Of a stretch of 6,535 nucleotides of DNA, positions 1-5,903 are shown in pieces (positions within the stretch are counted from its first letter, which is position 1; each line of letters opens with the position of its first letter). The notes under the pieces are model-generated. The model made no database searches and was not told the origin of the DNA. It saw only the letters and a list, made by a program, of their open reading frames with translations. This DNA comes from Clostridiales bacterium (GTDB lineage: Bacteria; Bacillota; Clostridia; Oscillospirales; Oscillospiraceae). Where the stretch lies: positions 1 through 6,535 of the forward strand of contig JAHZEF010000129.1 of the NCBI GenBank assembly GCA_019422005.1, written 5' to 3'. The position numbers were made by a program, and so were the translations under genes.

Positions 1-529
1 GCAGCCCCACCACCATCCGCGCCTGCTCTTCCGTCCAGGTATTGGGAATATGAAACGCCGATTTCAGTTCCCGCATCAGGTTCTGGGGGGACATATCCGG
101 ATCCCAGTCATAGGCCGTCAGAAACTTTTTAAAATAATTCTGCCAGTTGTCGTCCAGTTCGTCCAGCGTATAGGTGTACGGCCGTTCCCAGCTGATGGGA
201 AGATGGTCCACGTACTCCACCCCGAGCTCCCGGCACAGTTCGGCCAGCTCCAGCAGGCTCTGGTTGGGCTGCTCGGAATTGAAAAAAACGTAATTGATGA
301 TCTGCAGATTATAGCTGGCGCGGTTGGTGACCAGCACATTGCCGTTGCGGTCGAGAATATTGCCGCGGGCGGCCTGCACCGTGGTGTAATATGTGTCGGA
401 TTGGGCGGCCTGCACTTCCCCGGCCGCCGCAGGCTCCTGCAGCTTGAACAGCCGCGCCGTGTAAAGCCCCACCAGCACGGCGATCAATACAATCACAACG
501 CCGGTGCGGAATTTTGCCCTTCGCTCCAT
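1..529 (-). CDS. mrdA: Penicillin-binding protein 2, N-terminal part (cut by window edge)
   Basis: This is the N-terminal 176 residues of a class B penicillin-binding protein; the rest lies beyond base 1. Such proteins are membrane-anchored transpeptidases that cross-link peptidoglycan. Visible are a short basic N-terminus (MERRAKFR), one membrane segment at about residues 10-28, and the dimerisation-region motif RGNILDRNG at residues 55-63 followed by VLVTN, typical of the PBP2/FtsI family. The catalytic SxxK serine domain is not in the window. Assignment to PBP2 of the elongation machinery rather than FtsI of division rests on its position directly after mreC and mreD; FtsI usually sits with division and mur genes. 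The ATG at 529 abuts the mreD stop codon (TGA at 532-530) with no gap, and a GGCGGGTG stretch inside the end of mreD serves as ribosome binding site, so translation is probably coupled to mreD. Confidence 0.9.
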   Translation of the reverse strand, partial: MERRAKFRTGVVIVLIAVLVGLYTARLFKLQEPAAAGEVQAAQSDTYYTTVQAARGNILDRNGNVLVTNRASYNLQIINYVFFNSEQPNQSLLELAELCRELGVEYVDHLPISWERPYTYTLDELDDNWQNYFKKFLTAYDWDPDMSPQNLMRELKSAFHIPNTWTEEQARMVVGL

Positions 530-1030
530 TCAATCACCCGCCTTTCCGATCAGCCGCGTCAGCCACCAGAACAGCGGCCCGGCCGCCAGAGACAGCAGGA
601 TCTGCAGCGTCAGCAGCACCGGCGCGTCGGGCGGCATGGCCGCTCCCATGTAGACCCGCTGTACGTATACGCCGCCCTCGCACAGCACCAGCGCCAGCAG
701 GCAGCCGGCCAGCGCAGGCAGCAGCGTCCTGGTGAGATAGGTGTTGCAGAAAAAGCCGGAAATGACCGCCGCCACAGGCAGCATCAGCACAAAGACCGCG
801 CCGCCCTCCGCGCCGGACAGGGTCCACAGCAGCGCGGAGGCCAGGGCGAAGAACCCGCCGGCCTCATGCCCCTCGCGGCAGGAAACGCAGCTGACATAGA
901 CCGGAACCAGGCTCAGCTTCGTTCCCCAAAACCTCCTGTCGCCCAAAATCACGGTGGAAAGCAGCATTACCAGAAGGAACCCCGCGCTGTACAGGACCCA
1001 TTTGAGAACGCTTCGGTATCGTATTGCCAT
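530..1030 (-). CDS. mreD: Rod shape-determining membrane protein MreD
   Basis: A 166-residue, strongly hydrophobic protein. I see about five membrane segments: roughly residues 9-30, 38-50, 58-92 (probably two), 102-122 and 136-158, with few charged residues between. Size, hydrophobicity and position between mreC and a PBP2 gene fit MreD, the integral membrane partner of MreC in the elongasome. MreD sequences are poorly conserved, so context carries much of this call. I chose the ATG at 1030: a GAGGG ribosome binding site (1043-1039) lies 8 bases upstream and overlaps the mreC stop codon. An in-frame GTG at 1039, three codons earlier, would leave no room for that site. The 11-base gap to mreC and the 0-base gap to the PBP2 gene indicate co-transcription and coupled translation. 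Confidence 0.88.
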   Translation of the reverse strand: MAIRYRSVLKWVLYSAGFLLVMLLSTVILGDRRFWGTKLSLVPVYVSCVSCREGHEAGGFFALASALLWTLSGAEGGAVFVLMLPVAAVISGFFCNTYLTRTLLPALAGCLLALVLCEGGVYVQRVYMGAAMPPDAPVLLTLQILLSLAAGPLFWWLTRLIGKAGD

Positions 1031-1038
1031 GGCGCACA

Positions 1039-1043
1039 CCCTC
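1039..1043 (-). promoter_or_regulatory. Ribosome binding site of mreD, deciding its start
   Basis: GAGGG on the minus strand, 8 bases before the ATG at 1030. It overlaps the TGA stop of mreC (1044-1042), so ribosomes ending mreC can restart on mreD. It rules against the GTG at 1039, which the site itself overlaps. Confidence 0.65.
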
Positions 1044-1866
1044 AGGACTGATAATCTGCGATCAGGAACACCTGCTCCAGATTATCCAGATCCGCCGCCG
1101 GCGTCAGCAGCGCAAACTTCCCGACGCCGGTCTCATCCATGCCGGCGTCGGAGACGTAGCCCAGAATCAGCCCCTTGGGATAAAATGCGGACCCGGTGGT
1201 GACCACCTGATCGTTATTCTTCACCACGGCGTCGGTGGGCAGATAGTTCATGCGCAGCGTGCTGTCCTTCTCATAGGAGCCCTGAACCACGCCCGTGTAG
1301 CCGGACGCCGTGATGGATGCGGAAATCTCCATGGACGGATCCAGGATGGTGGTAATGGTGGCCCAGCTGCCGCCGGCCTCGGTGACCATGCCGACCACCT
1401 GCCCGTACTCGGTGACGGCGCACATGCCCTCCGCGATGCCCGCTCCGGTCCCCTTGGAGATGGTGCAGGCGCTCTTCCAGTTGGAGGCGTCCCAGCTGGT
1501 AACATAGGCGGAAAGGAAGCGGTAATCCTCGTGCTCTTCCTGCAGGCCCAGCAGCGCGGTCAGGCGCTCATTTTCCCGCTGATACGTCTGCGCATTCCGG
1601 ACGTCCTCCTCCATGGCGGCAATCTTTTCCTTCAGCACCTGATTCTCCGCTTCCAGCGCGTCATAGCGGAACATGTAATCGTACAGCCGCTCCACCTGCC
1701 GGGCGACGGCCGCGGCGCCGCTGCGGAGCGGCGAGAGCAGCGTCCCCGCGGCTTTTTCTCCGGCGGTGGCGCCGCGGGTGACCGCACCGATGACCGCCAG
1801 GACAATGGCAAGGCACAGCGCCGCCGCCAGGATCAATTTTACCTTGCCGGTAAAGAATTTTTTCAA
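1042..1866 (-). CDS. mreC: Rod shape-determining protein MreC
   Basis: A 274-residue protein with the full MreC layout: a short basic N-terminus, one membrane anchor at about residues 9-29, a coiled coil at about residues 66-106 rich in Glu, Leu, Arg and Lys, then an extracytoplasmic beta-rich domain. The conserved region near residues 218-238 (NDQVVTTGSAFYPKGLILGY then V) matches the family pattern of a VVT-G motif, an aromatic-Pro, then GL-x-x-G-x-V. MreC forms dimers or filaments outside the membrane and links PBP2 to MreD and the MreB cytoskeleton. Length is typical. The start codon is TTG at 1866, supported by a GAGGTG site at the right distance; no in-frame ATG lies nearby and the next codons (KKFFTGKVK) begin a sensible anchor. 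The gap from maf is 17 bases. Unlike in Bacillus, mreB does not precede mreC here. Confidence 0.95.
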   Translation of the reverse strand: MKKFFTGKVKLILAAALCLAIVLAVIGAVTRGATAGEKAAGTLLSPLRSGAAAVARQVERLYDYMFRYDALEAENQVLKEKIAAMEEDVRNAQTYQRENERLTALLGLQEEHEDYRFLSAYVTSWDASNWKSACTISKGTGAGIAEGMCAVTEYGQVVGMVTEAGGSWATITTILDPSMEISASITASGYTGVVQGSYEKDSTLRMNYLPTDAVVKNNDQVVTTGSAFYPKGLILGYVSDAGMDETGVGKFALLTPAADLDNLEQVFLIADYQS

Positions 1867-1874
1867 ATGCGATA

Positions 1875-1880
1875 CACCTC
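1875..1880 (-). promoter_or_regulatory. Ribosome binding site of mreC, supporting a TTG start
   Basis: GAGGTG on the minus strand, 8 bases before the TTG at 1866 and inside the 17-base gap after maf. It is the main evidence that mreC begins at a TTG codon. Confidence 0.7.
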
Positions 1881-1883
1881 AGC

Positions 1884-2483
1884 TCAAAGTCCCGGCTCCG
1901 CTGCGTCCGGCTGGCCCAACACCGTCACGCCGGCAGACCGCAGCATCCGGCACAGCCTGCACAGCGGCAGGCCCACCACATTGTAATAATCGCCGTCCAG
2001 CCGGTCGACAAACACCGCCGCCAGCCCCTGGATCCCGTAGGCGCCCGCCTTGTCCAGCGGTTCCCCGGTCGCCGCATAGGCACGGATCTCGGCCGCGGAC
2101 AGCGTACGGAACTGCACGTCCGTAACCACCGTGTCCGTCTGCACTGCGCCGGCGCGGCGCACCGTGACGCCGGTCATCACCTGATGCACCCGCCCTGACA
2201 GCGCCGTCAGCATCCGGACGGCGTCGTCCGGATCCCGGGGCTTTCCCAGCACCCGGCCGTCCAGCACCACAACCGTGTCCGCCGCCACAACGACCGCCTC
2301 ATCCCCGGCCCATGCCGCGGCGGCCGCTGCCTTGTCCGCCGACAGGCGCGCCACTTCAGCCGCAGGCGGACGCCCCGGCTGCATGGTTTCATCCACATCC
2401 GCGGCAAAGACGGAAAATTCCAGTCCCAGCCGCGCCAGCAGCTCCCGCCGCCTGGGCGACTGGGAGGCAAGAATCAATTTCAT
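1884..2483 (-). CDS. maf: Maf family nucleoside triphosphate pyrophosphatase (dTTP/UTP type)
   Basis: A 199-residue cytoplasmic enzyme of the Maf/HAM1-like superfamily, which splits nucleoside triphosphates into the monophosphate and pyrophosphate. Motifs seen in order: LASQSPRRRELL at residues 5-16 (phosphate binding), Lys51, VAADTVV with the likely catalytic Asp69, GKPRD at 80-84, SGRVHQVMTG at 96-105, DKAGAYGIQG at 144-153 and GDYYNVVGLPL at 164-174. The SQSPRR start and the AYGIQG motif place it with the YhdE/Bacillus Maf branch, known to act on dTTP, UTP and some modified pyrimidine nucleotides; substrate is inferred from family. Length is normal. The ATG at 2483 has only a modest GGGGT stretch 7 to 8 bases upstream. 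It lies 43 bases after the U32 gene and 17 bases before mreC. Maf next to mre genes is a long-known Firmicute arrangement, though its link to cell shape is indirect. Confidence 0.95.
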   Translation of the reverse strand: MKLILASQSPRRRELLARLGLEFSVFAADVDETMQPGRPPAAEVARLSADKAAAAAAWAGDEAVVVAADTVVVLDGRVLGKPRDPDDAVRMLTALSGRVHQVMTGVTVRRAGAVQTDTVVTDVQFRTLSAAEIRAYAATGEPLDKAGAYGIQGLAAVFVDRLDGDYYNVVGLPLCRLCRMLRSAGVTVLGQPDAAEPGL

Positions 2484-2510
2484 GGCAGATACCCCGTTTC
2501 TGATTCATCC

Positions 2511-2524
2511 GTTCCGTCCGGAAC
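2511..2524. repeat. Small inverted repeat in the U32-maf spacer
   Basis: GTTCC and GGAAC (2511-2515 and 2520-2524) can form a 5-bp stem with a 4-base loop just after the U32 stop codon. No run of T follows on the minus strand, so it is not a convincing terminator. It may be chance or a minor RNA-stability hairpin. Confidence 0.3.
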
Positions 2525-2526
2525 CG

Positions 2527-4611
2527 CTACTCCACACCCCGCAGATACAGCCCGCGGGTGTGCTGCCCCGGCTCAAACGCACCGCCGTGCATCCAGGCGT
2601 CCGCCACCCGGTCCACCTCCATGGGATTTTCCGTGGTGAACTGCAGGCGCAGCGCCCAAAGCCCCAGATTCCGCAGCTCGCTGCGTTTGTCCAGAAGATA
2701 CAGCTTTTTCCCGTTGAGCACCACGCTGCGGCAGGTGCCGGGATCCGATACCACCGGAAACTCCGCGCCGGTCCGGTCCACCAGGCGCGTGGCGGGCCCC
2801 TTGCAGGTACATACGCCGGTCCGGTTTTTCAAAATGCAGTTTTCCGTCAGCATCAGCGGCAGCCGGCCATAGGCGATCAGCTCCGTGGGCAGCGCCTTGC
2901 TCAGATCCCGGACCTGGGCCAGCAGCAGCTCAAAGGAGGCCGTCATGGAAAGAAAGCCCCGGCGGCGCAGGGTATACGCCGTGCGGGAATTGAACACGTT
3001 CAGCCCGAAATCGCCCCGCACCTCAAAGCCGCGGGAAACCGCCAGGGACAGCTGTCCCAGATTCCCCGCCAGAACCTGCCGGACGCCGGCGCTGTAAGCG
3101 GCATCCAGCCGGCGCAGCACCCCGTCGTTTTCCCGGTCCCAGATCACCCGGGGCAGGACGGCCGCCACCGGAACGTCCCGCGCCAGCGCCTGCACCTGCG
3201 CGGGATGCTCCGCAATTTCCTGCAGCGGGAGATAGAGCACCGCCGGGCGCGCGGCCAGCAGACGCTCCGTCACCTGATCCAGGGAGCGAACCGCGGCGGT
3301 CATGGACGGCGCGCCGCCGGGAGGGTCAAAGCGCATCGGCGCGGTATATTGGTTCAGGGCCGGCTGCGGCCGCTGGCCGCGGACAGCCGTCAGCTTCGCC
3401 AGCACCTCCCTGCGCATGGCGTTGACGGCGCTGGCCGGGAGCATCAGCCCCGGGTCAATCACCGCCTTGACGCCGGTGCAGTAATAGGGCGTTCCGCCGG
3501 TCCTGGAAAGCCGGGCCTTCAGTTCCTCCGGCGTCAGGACGCGGTTCACCGCCTCCTGCGGCGGATCGCCGGCGCACTTGAGGATCCGCCCCTGGCCGTC
3601 CTCCACCGCCAGCATGGCCGGCTGGCCGCGGCGCACCATGGCATAAAACCGCACCGGAACCCGCTGGGCTTCGCCGGTCTCATAGGTGGCCCGCGCAGCC
3701 GCCAGCAGCTCCCGGTTTTCCCGTTCCCCGCTGCGGGTGCCCAGCATATCCGGGCCGGGCCGGTCCTGCAGATACCCGTCCGTAAAGCCCTGCCGGGAAA
3801 ACACCTTCTCCAGTTCCTCCAGGTCGGACCTGCGGATAGGGCGGCCGTCCAGGGCGGCCCGGTAAATCCGGGTCACCACCGCCACATACTCCGGCCGCTT
3901 CATCCGCCCCTCGATTTTCAGGGACGCCACGCCCATCCCCTCCAGCTGGTGCAGCGAGCCGATCAGGCATTGATCCTTGAGGCTCAGGGGATACCGCTGC
4001 TCAAACCGTCCGTAGCCGTAGGGCAGGCGGCACGGCTGCGCGCACTGCCCCCGGTTGCCGGAGCGCCGGCCGATCACCGCGGAGAGGTAGCACTGCCCGG
4101 AATAGCACATGCAGAGCGCGCCGTGCGCAAACACCTCAATCTCAATGGGGCTGGAGCGGCAGATGCGGGCGATCTGGTCCGCGGGCAGCTCCCGGGCCAG
4201 CACGGCGCGGCTGCAGCCCAGTTCCGCCGCGGCGCGCACGCCCTCCAGGGAGTGCAGGCTCATCTGCGTACTGGCATGGACCTCCACGTCCGGCGCAATC
4301 TGGCGGCACAGGCCCGCCAGCCCCAGATCCTGTACGATAAAGGCGTCCACGCCCAGCAGGGCCGCGTTCCGGATCAGTTCGGCGGCTTCCGGCATCTGCC
4401 TGTCCGTAACCAGCGTATTGAGCGTCAGATGGACCCGGACGCCGCGGACATGGCTGTAGATCACAGCCTCGCGCAGATCGTCCAGGGAAAAATTCCTGGC
4501 GGCCATCCGGGCGTTGAATCCGCCGGCGCCAAGATAAACCGCGTCGGCGCCATTCTGGACTGCGGCGCGGAGCGCCTCCATGGAACCGGCGGGGGACAGC
4601 AATTCCAACAT
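2527..4611 (-). CDS. U32 family peptidase with DUF3656, RlhA-like RNA hydroxylase
   Basis: A 694-residue cytoplasmic protein with no signal peptide or membrane segment. The start LELLSPAGS and GADAVYLG (residues 2-28) is the classic U32 TIM-barrel opening. The PROSITE-type U32 signature is intact at residues 159-177: E-x-F-x-H-GALC-x4-SG-x-C-x-x-S, followed by GNRGQCAQPCR (185-195) and SLKIEGRMKRPEY (230-242). Cys167, 174, 190, 194 and 215 are candidate iron-sulfur ligands. A middle part (about 390-510) fits DUF3656, and a C-terminal U32-like part carries a second cysteine group (Cys592, 601, 603). This long architecture matches E. coli RlhA (YdcP, about 650 residues), which makes 5-hydroxycytidine 2501 in 23S rRNA, more than the shorter TrhP tRNA enzymes. 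Despite the family name, peptidase activity is doubtful. Start: the ATG at 4611 has GAGG (4623-4620) 8 bases upstream. It is the first gene of the leftward operon. The family is sure; the exact RNA target is inference. Confidence 0.93.
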   Translation of the reverse strand: MLELLSPAGSMEALRAAVQNGADAVYLGAGGFNARMAARNFSLDDLREAVIYSHVRGVRVHLTLNTLVTDRQMPEAAELIRNAALLGVDAFIVQDLGLAGLCRQIAPDVEVHASTQMSLHSLEGVRAAAELGCSRAVLARELPADQIARICRSSPIEIEVFAHGALCMCYSGQCYLSAVIGRRSGNRGQCAQPCRLPYGYGRFEQRYPLSLKDQCLIGSLHQLEGMGVASLKIEGRMKRPEYVAVVTRIYRAALDGRPIRRSDLEELEKVFSRQGFTDGYLQDRPGPDMLGTRSGERENRELLAAARATYETGEAQRVPVRFYAMVRRGQPAMLAVEDGQGRILKCAGDPPQEAVNRVLTPEELKARLSRTGGTPYYCTGVKAVIDPGLMLPASAVNAMRREVLAKLTAVRGQRPQPALNQYTAPMRFDPPGGAPSMTAAVRSLDQVTERLLAARPAVLYLPLQEIAEHPAQVQALARDVPVAAVLPRVIWDRENDGVLRRLDAAYSAGVRQVLAGNLGQLSLAVSRGFEVRGDFGLNVFNSRTAYTLRRRGFLSMTASFELLLAQVRDLSKALPTELIAYGRLPLMLTENCILKNRTGVCTCKGPATRLVDRTGAEFPVVSDPGTCRSVVLNGKKLYLLDKRSELRNLGLWALRLQFTTENPMEVDRVADAWMHGGAFEPGQHTRGLYLRGVE

Positions 4612-4658
4612 ATATCAAACCTCGCAGGGTGGTTTTCCAAAAAAATCTGTACGGAACG

Positions 4659-4687
4659 AGTATACCATAAATGCCGGACCTGGGAAA
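4659..4687 (-). promoter_or_regulatory. Sigma-A-type promoter for the U32-maf-mreCD-PBP2 operon
   Basis: On the minus strand an extended -10, TGGTATACT (hexamer TATACT at 4664-4659), matches TGnTATAAT well. At 17-base spacing the -35 position reads TTTCCC (4687-4682), a poor match to TTGACA; the extended -10 and the AT-rich tract upstream could compensate. Transcription would start near 4652, giving a leader of about 40 bases before the U32 ATG. Confidence 0.6.
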
Positions 4688-4720
4688 GAGAAAATCGAAA
4701 AAATGTTAACATAAAATTGT
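4688..4720 (-). promoter_or_regulatory. AT-rich UP-like element with a 10-bp palindrome
   Basis: Immediately upstream of the leftward -35 lies the most AT-rich stretch of the window, with A and T tracts at about -38 to -68 relative to the predicted start. That is where an UP element binds the RNA polymerase alpha subunits. It contains the perfect palindrome ATGTTAACAT (4703-4712), which could also be a regulator site. Both roles are inferred from position and composition. Confidence 0.4.
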
Positions 4721-4889
4721 TCCGCCGCCCTTCTCCGCCGATCCCTCTGCGCGCTGCGCGGCGTCTGCCCTTCCCAGCACGCCCGGAACAGGGCGCGGCA
4801 TTCCCGGGCCGGCGCCGCTCCCGCTGCTTCAGCCCTTCCGCGGCAATGCGCCGGATCTCCCGATATGCGGCCGCCGGGATTTCCTCGGG
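4721..4889. other. GC-rich intergenic stretch with no supported gene
   Basis: This is the middle of the 371-base divergent intergenic region. Reading frames stay open through it on both strands, but they are Arg/Ala/Gly/Pro-rich, lack a start codon with a ribosome binding site, and resemble no family I recognise. I see no tRNA, riboswitch or terminator fold. One minus-strand frame, about 4904-4820, reads somewhat protein-like (PEEIPAAAYREIRRIAAEGL), so a gene remnant cannot be excluded. Confidence 0.4.
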
Positions 4890-4914
4890 GCGGGGCGATG
4901 ACAAACCGCCCCGC
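4890..4914. repeat. Perfect 8-bp inverted repeat around the rightward -35
   Basis: GCGGGGCG (4890-4897) and CGCCCCGC (4907-4914) are exact reverse complements separated by 9 bases. The gap holds the -35 element of the helicase-loader promoter. As DNA this could be an operator for a dimeric repressor. As RNA on either strand it could form a stable hairpin, but neither side has a T-run, so a terminator is unlikely. Confidence 0.6.
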
Positions 4915-4926
4915 TTGTGTTATAAT
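4898..4926 (+). promoter_or_regulatory. Sigma-A promoter for the DnaD-like/helicase-loader operon
   Basis: ATGACA at 4898-4903 (five of six matches to TTGACA), exactly 17 bases, then a perfect TATAAT at 4921-4926 preceded by TGT at 4918-4920, making an extended -10. This is the strongest promoter in the window. Transcription should start near 4933, leaving a leader of about 50 bases before the ATG at 4983. Confidence 0.85.
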
Positions 4927-4968
4927 ACAGTTCTGATCTGAATTTGACGACTCTGCGCGAATCCGCCG

Positions 4969-4975
4969 AAAGGAG
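4969..4975 (+). promoter_or_regulatory. Ribosome binding site deciding the DnaD-like start
   Basis: AAAGGAG lies 7 bases before the ATG at 4983. It favours this start over the in-frame TTG at 4944, which has no such site and sits only about 11 bases after the predicted transcription start. Confidence 0.8.
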
Positions 4976-4982
4976 CAAGCCC

Positions 4983-5900
4983 ATGGACGAGACAACGCTG
5001 TCCATTCCCCTGTCGGATGCGCGGCGTCTGCTGGGCGCAGCTTCCGGCGACGCGGCGCTTCTGTATCTTTATCTGCGCACCGGCGCCGCTCCCGCGGGCG
5101 CCGCCGAAGCCCTGCGCATGCCGGCGCACCGGGTGGATGCGGCGCTGGCCTCCCTGCGCCAGCTGGGCCTCTGGGAGGAATCGCGGGAACGCCCCATTGT
5201 CCGCCGCCAGCCGCCGGCCTATACCGAGGCCGACGTGCTCCGCGCCACGGAGCGCGGCCGGGAATTCGGCCTGCTGGTGGGAGAGGCGCAGCGCCGCCTG
5301 GGCCGGGTCCTGTCCACCGAGGAACTGAAAATCCTGTTGTCGCTGACCGACTATCTGGGGCTGCCGGCGGAGGTGATCGGCGTCCTGATCACCTACTGCA
5401 TCCAGAGAAGCCGTGCCAGGGGCCAAAGCCGCGCGCCCTCCCTGCGCGCCATTGAAAAGGAAGCCTACCATTGGGCCGACGAGGGAATCGACACGCTGGA
5501 AGAAGCGGCTTTCTATATGCAGAACCAGCTGGAGCGCCGGACGGCCGCGGGCCGGCTTCAGGCGCGCCTGCAGCTGACCGGCCGCCGTCTGACACAGGCG
5601 GAGGAGCGTTATCTGCTCTCCTGGCTGGATATGGGCTTCAGCGAGGACGCCATCGTCCTGGCCTATGAAAAAACCTGCCTCAATACCGGCGGCATGAAGT
5701 GGCCCTACTGCAATTCCATTCTCCGCAGCTGGCACGAAAAGGGCCTGCACACCGTGACGGAAATCGAGGCCGGGGACGTCCGCCCCCAGGCGCCGGCGCG
5801 GCAGCGCGTGCCGGCCGGCAGCGCCGGGCAGGGCGAACTGGGCGAGCTGGAGCGGCAGGCTGCGGAGCGGCTGCGGCGTGAATTTGCGGAAGGAGGTTAG
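4983..5900 (+). CDS. DnaD-domain primosomal protein (tandem DnaD/DnaB_2 domains)
   Basis: A 305-residue soluble protein. Residues about 8-65 form an Ala/Leu-rich helical region that looks like a winged-helix domain (ALLYLYLRTG, then VDAALASLRQLGLW). Residues about 80-180 are a DnaD/DnaB_2 domain: EFGLLVGEAQRRLGR, LSTEELKILLSLTDYLGL, EVIGVLITYC, and AYHWADEGIDTLEEA. Residues about 196-258 are a second copy ending in YCNSILRSWHEKGL, with the family's YxxxIxxxW motif at Tyr242, Ile246 and Trp250. The first copy keeps the Trp (164) but not the Tyr. The tail, about 262-305, is Pro/Ala/Gly-rich, then charged and helical. Proteins of this class bind and remodel DNA and help load the replicative helicase at origins or stalled forks; Bacillus DnaB and DnaD are the studied cases. 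It is the first gene of the rightward operon, 3 bases before a DnaC/DnaI-type ATPase, which supports a DnaB-like role. Which Bacillus protein it truly replaces is inference. Confidence 0.88.
   Translation: MDETTLSIPLSDARRLLGAASGDAALLYLYLRTGAAPAGAAEALRMPAHRVDAALASLRQLGLWEESRERPIVRRQPPAYTEADVLRATERGREFGLLVGEAQRRLGRVLSTEELKILLSLTDYLGLPAEVIGVLITYCIQRSRARGQSRAPSLRAIEKEAYHWADEGIDTLEEAAFYMQNQLERRTAAGRLQARLQLTGRRLTQAEERYLLSWLDMGFSEDAIVLAYEKTCLNTGGMKWPYCNSILRSWHEKGLHTVTEIEAGDVRPQAPARQRVPAGSAGQGELGELERQAAERLRREFAEGG
5891..5896 (+). promoter_or_regulatory. Ribosome binding site of the helicase-loader gene
   Basis: A full AGGAGG lies 7 bases before the ATG at 5904, inside the last codons of the upstream DnaD-like gene and just before its TAG stop (5898-5900). 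Translation of the two genes is probably coupled. Confidence 0.8.
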
Positions 5901-5903
5901 GAT

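Noticed and set aside
50..1051. Plus-strand open frame of 333 codons antisense to PBP2 and mreD
   Set aside because: Low-complexity Gln/Arg/His-rich product, no ribosome binding site, and it covers two recognised minus-strand genes.
1024..1986. Plus-strand open frame of 320 codons antisense to mreC
   Set aside because: It mirrors the mreC coding frame and shows no domain; mreC itself has family motifs and a ribosome binding site.
4890..4914. The GC-rich inverted repeat as an intrinsic terminator
   Set aside because: No T-run follows the stem on either strand, and it overlaps a strong promoter rather than the end of a gene.
2275..4941. Plus-strand open frame of 888 codons antisense to maf and the U32 gene
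   Set aside because: It is opposite an unmistakable U32 gene with full motifs. Its translation is rich in His, Arg, Gln, Pro and Ala and matches no family, as expected for the reverse frame of a GC-rich gene.
4918..4945. Second leftward promoter using TATAAC on the minus strand within the rightward -10 region
   Set aside because: The -35 position reads TCAAAT, a poor match, and the AT content is explained by the strong rightward -10.
4461..4995. Minus-strand open frames of 147 and 126 codons reaching from the intergenic region toward or into the start of the U32 gene
   Set aside because: The longer one (4461-4904) runs out of frame over the conserved U32 N-terminus. Neither has a plausible start with a ribosome binding site, and both cross the predicted leftward promoter. 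Only the possible remnant near 4820-4904 is kept as a low-confidence finding.
4920..5750. Minus-strand open frame of 276 codons antisense to the DnaD-like gene
   Set aside because: It would overlap the strong rightward promoter and a well-supported DnaD-domain gene; Gln/Gly/Ala-rich with no family resemblance.
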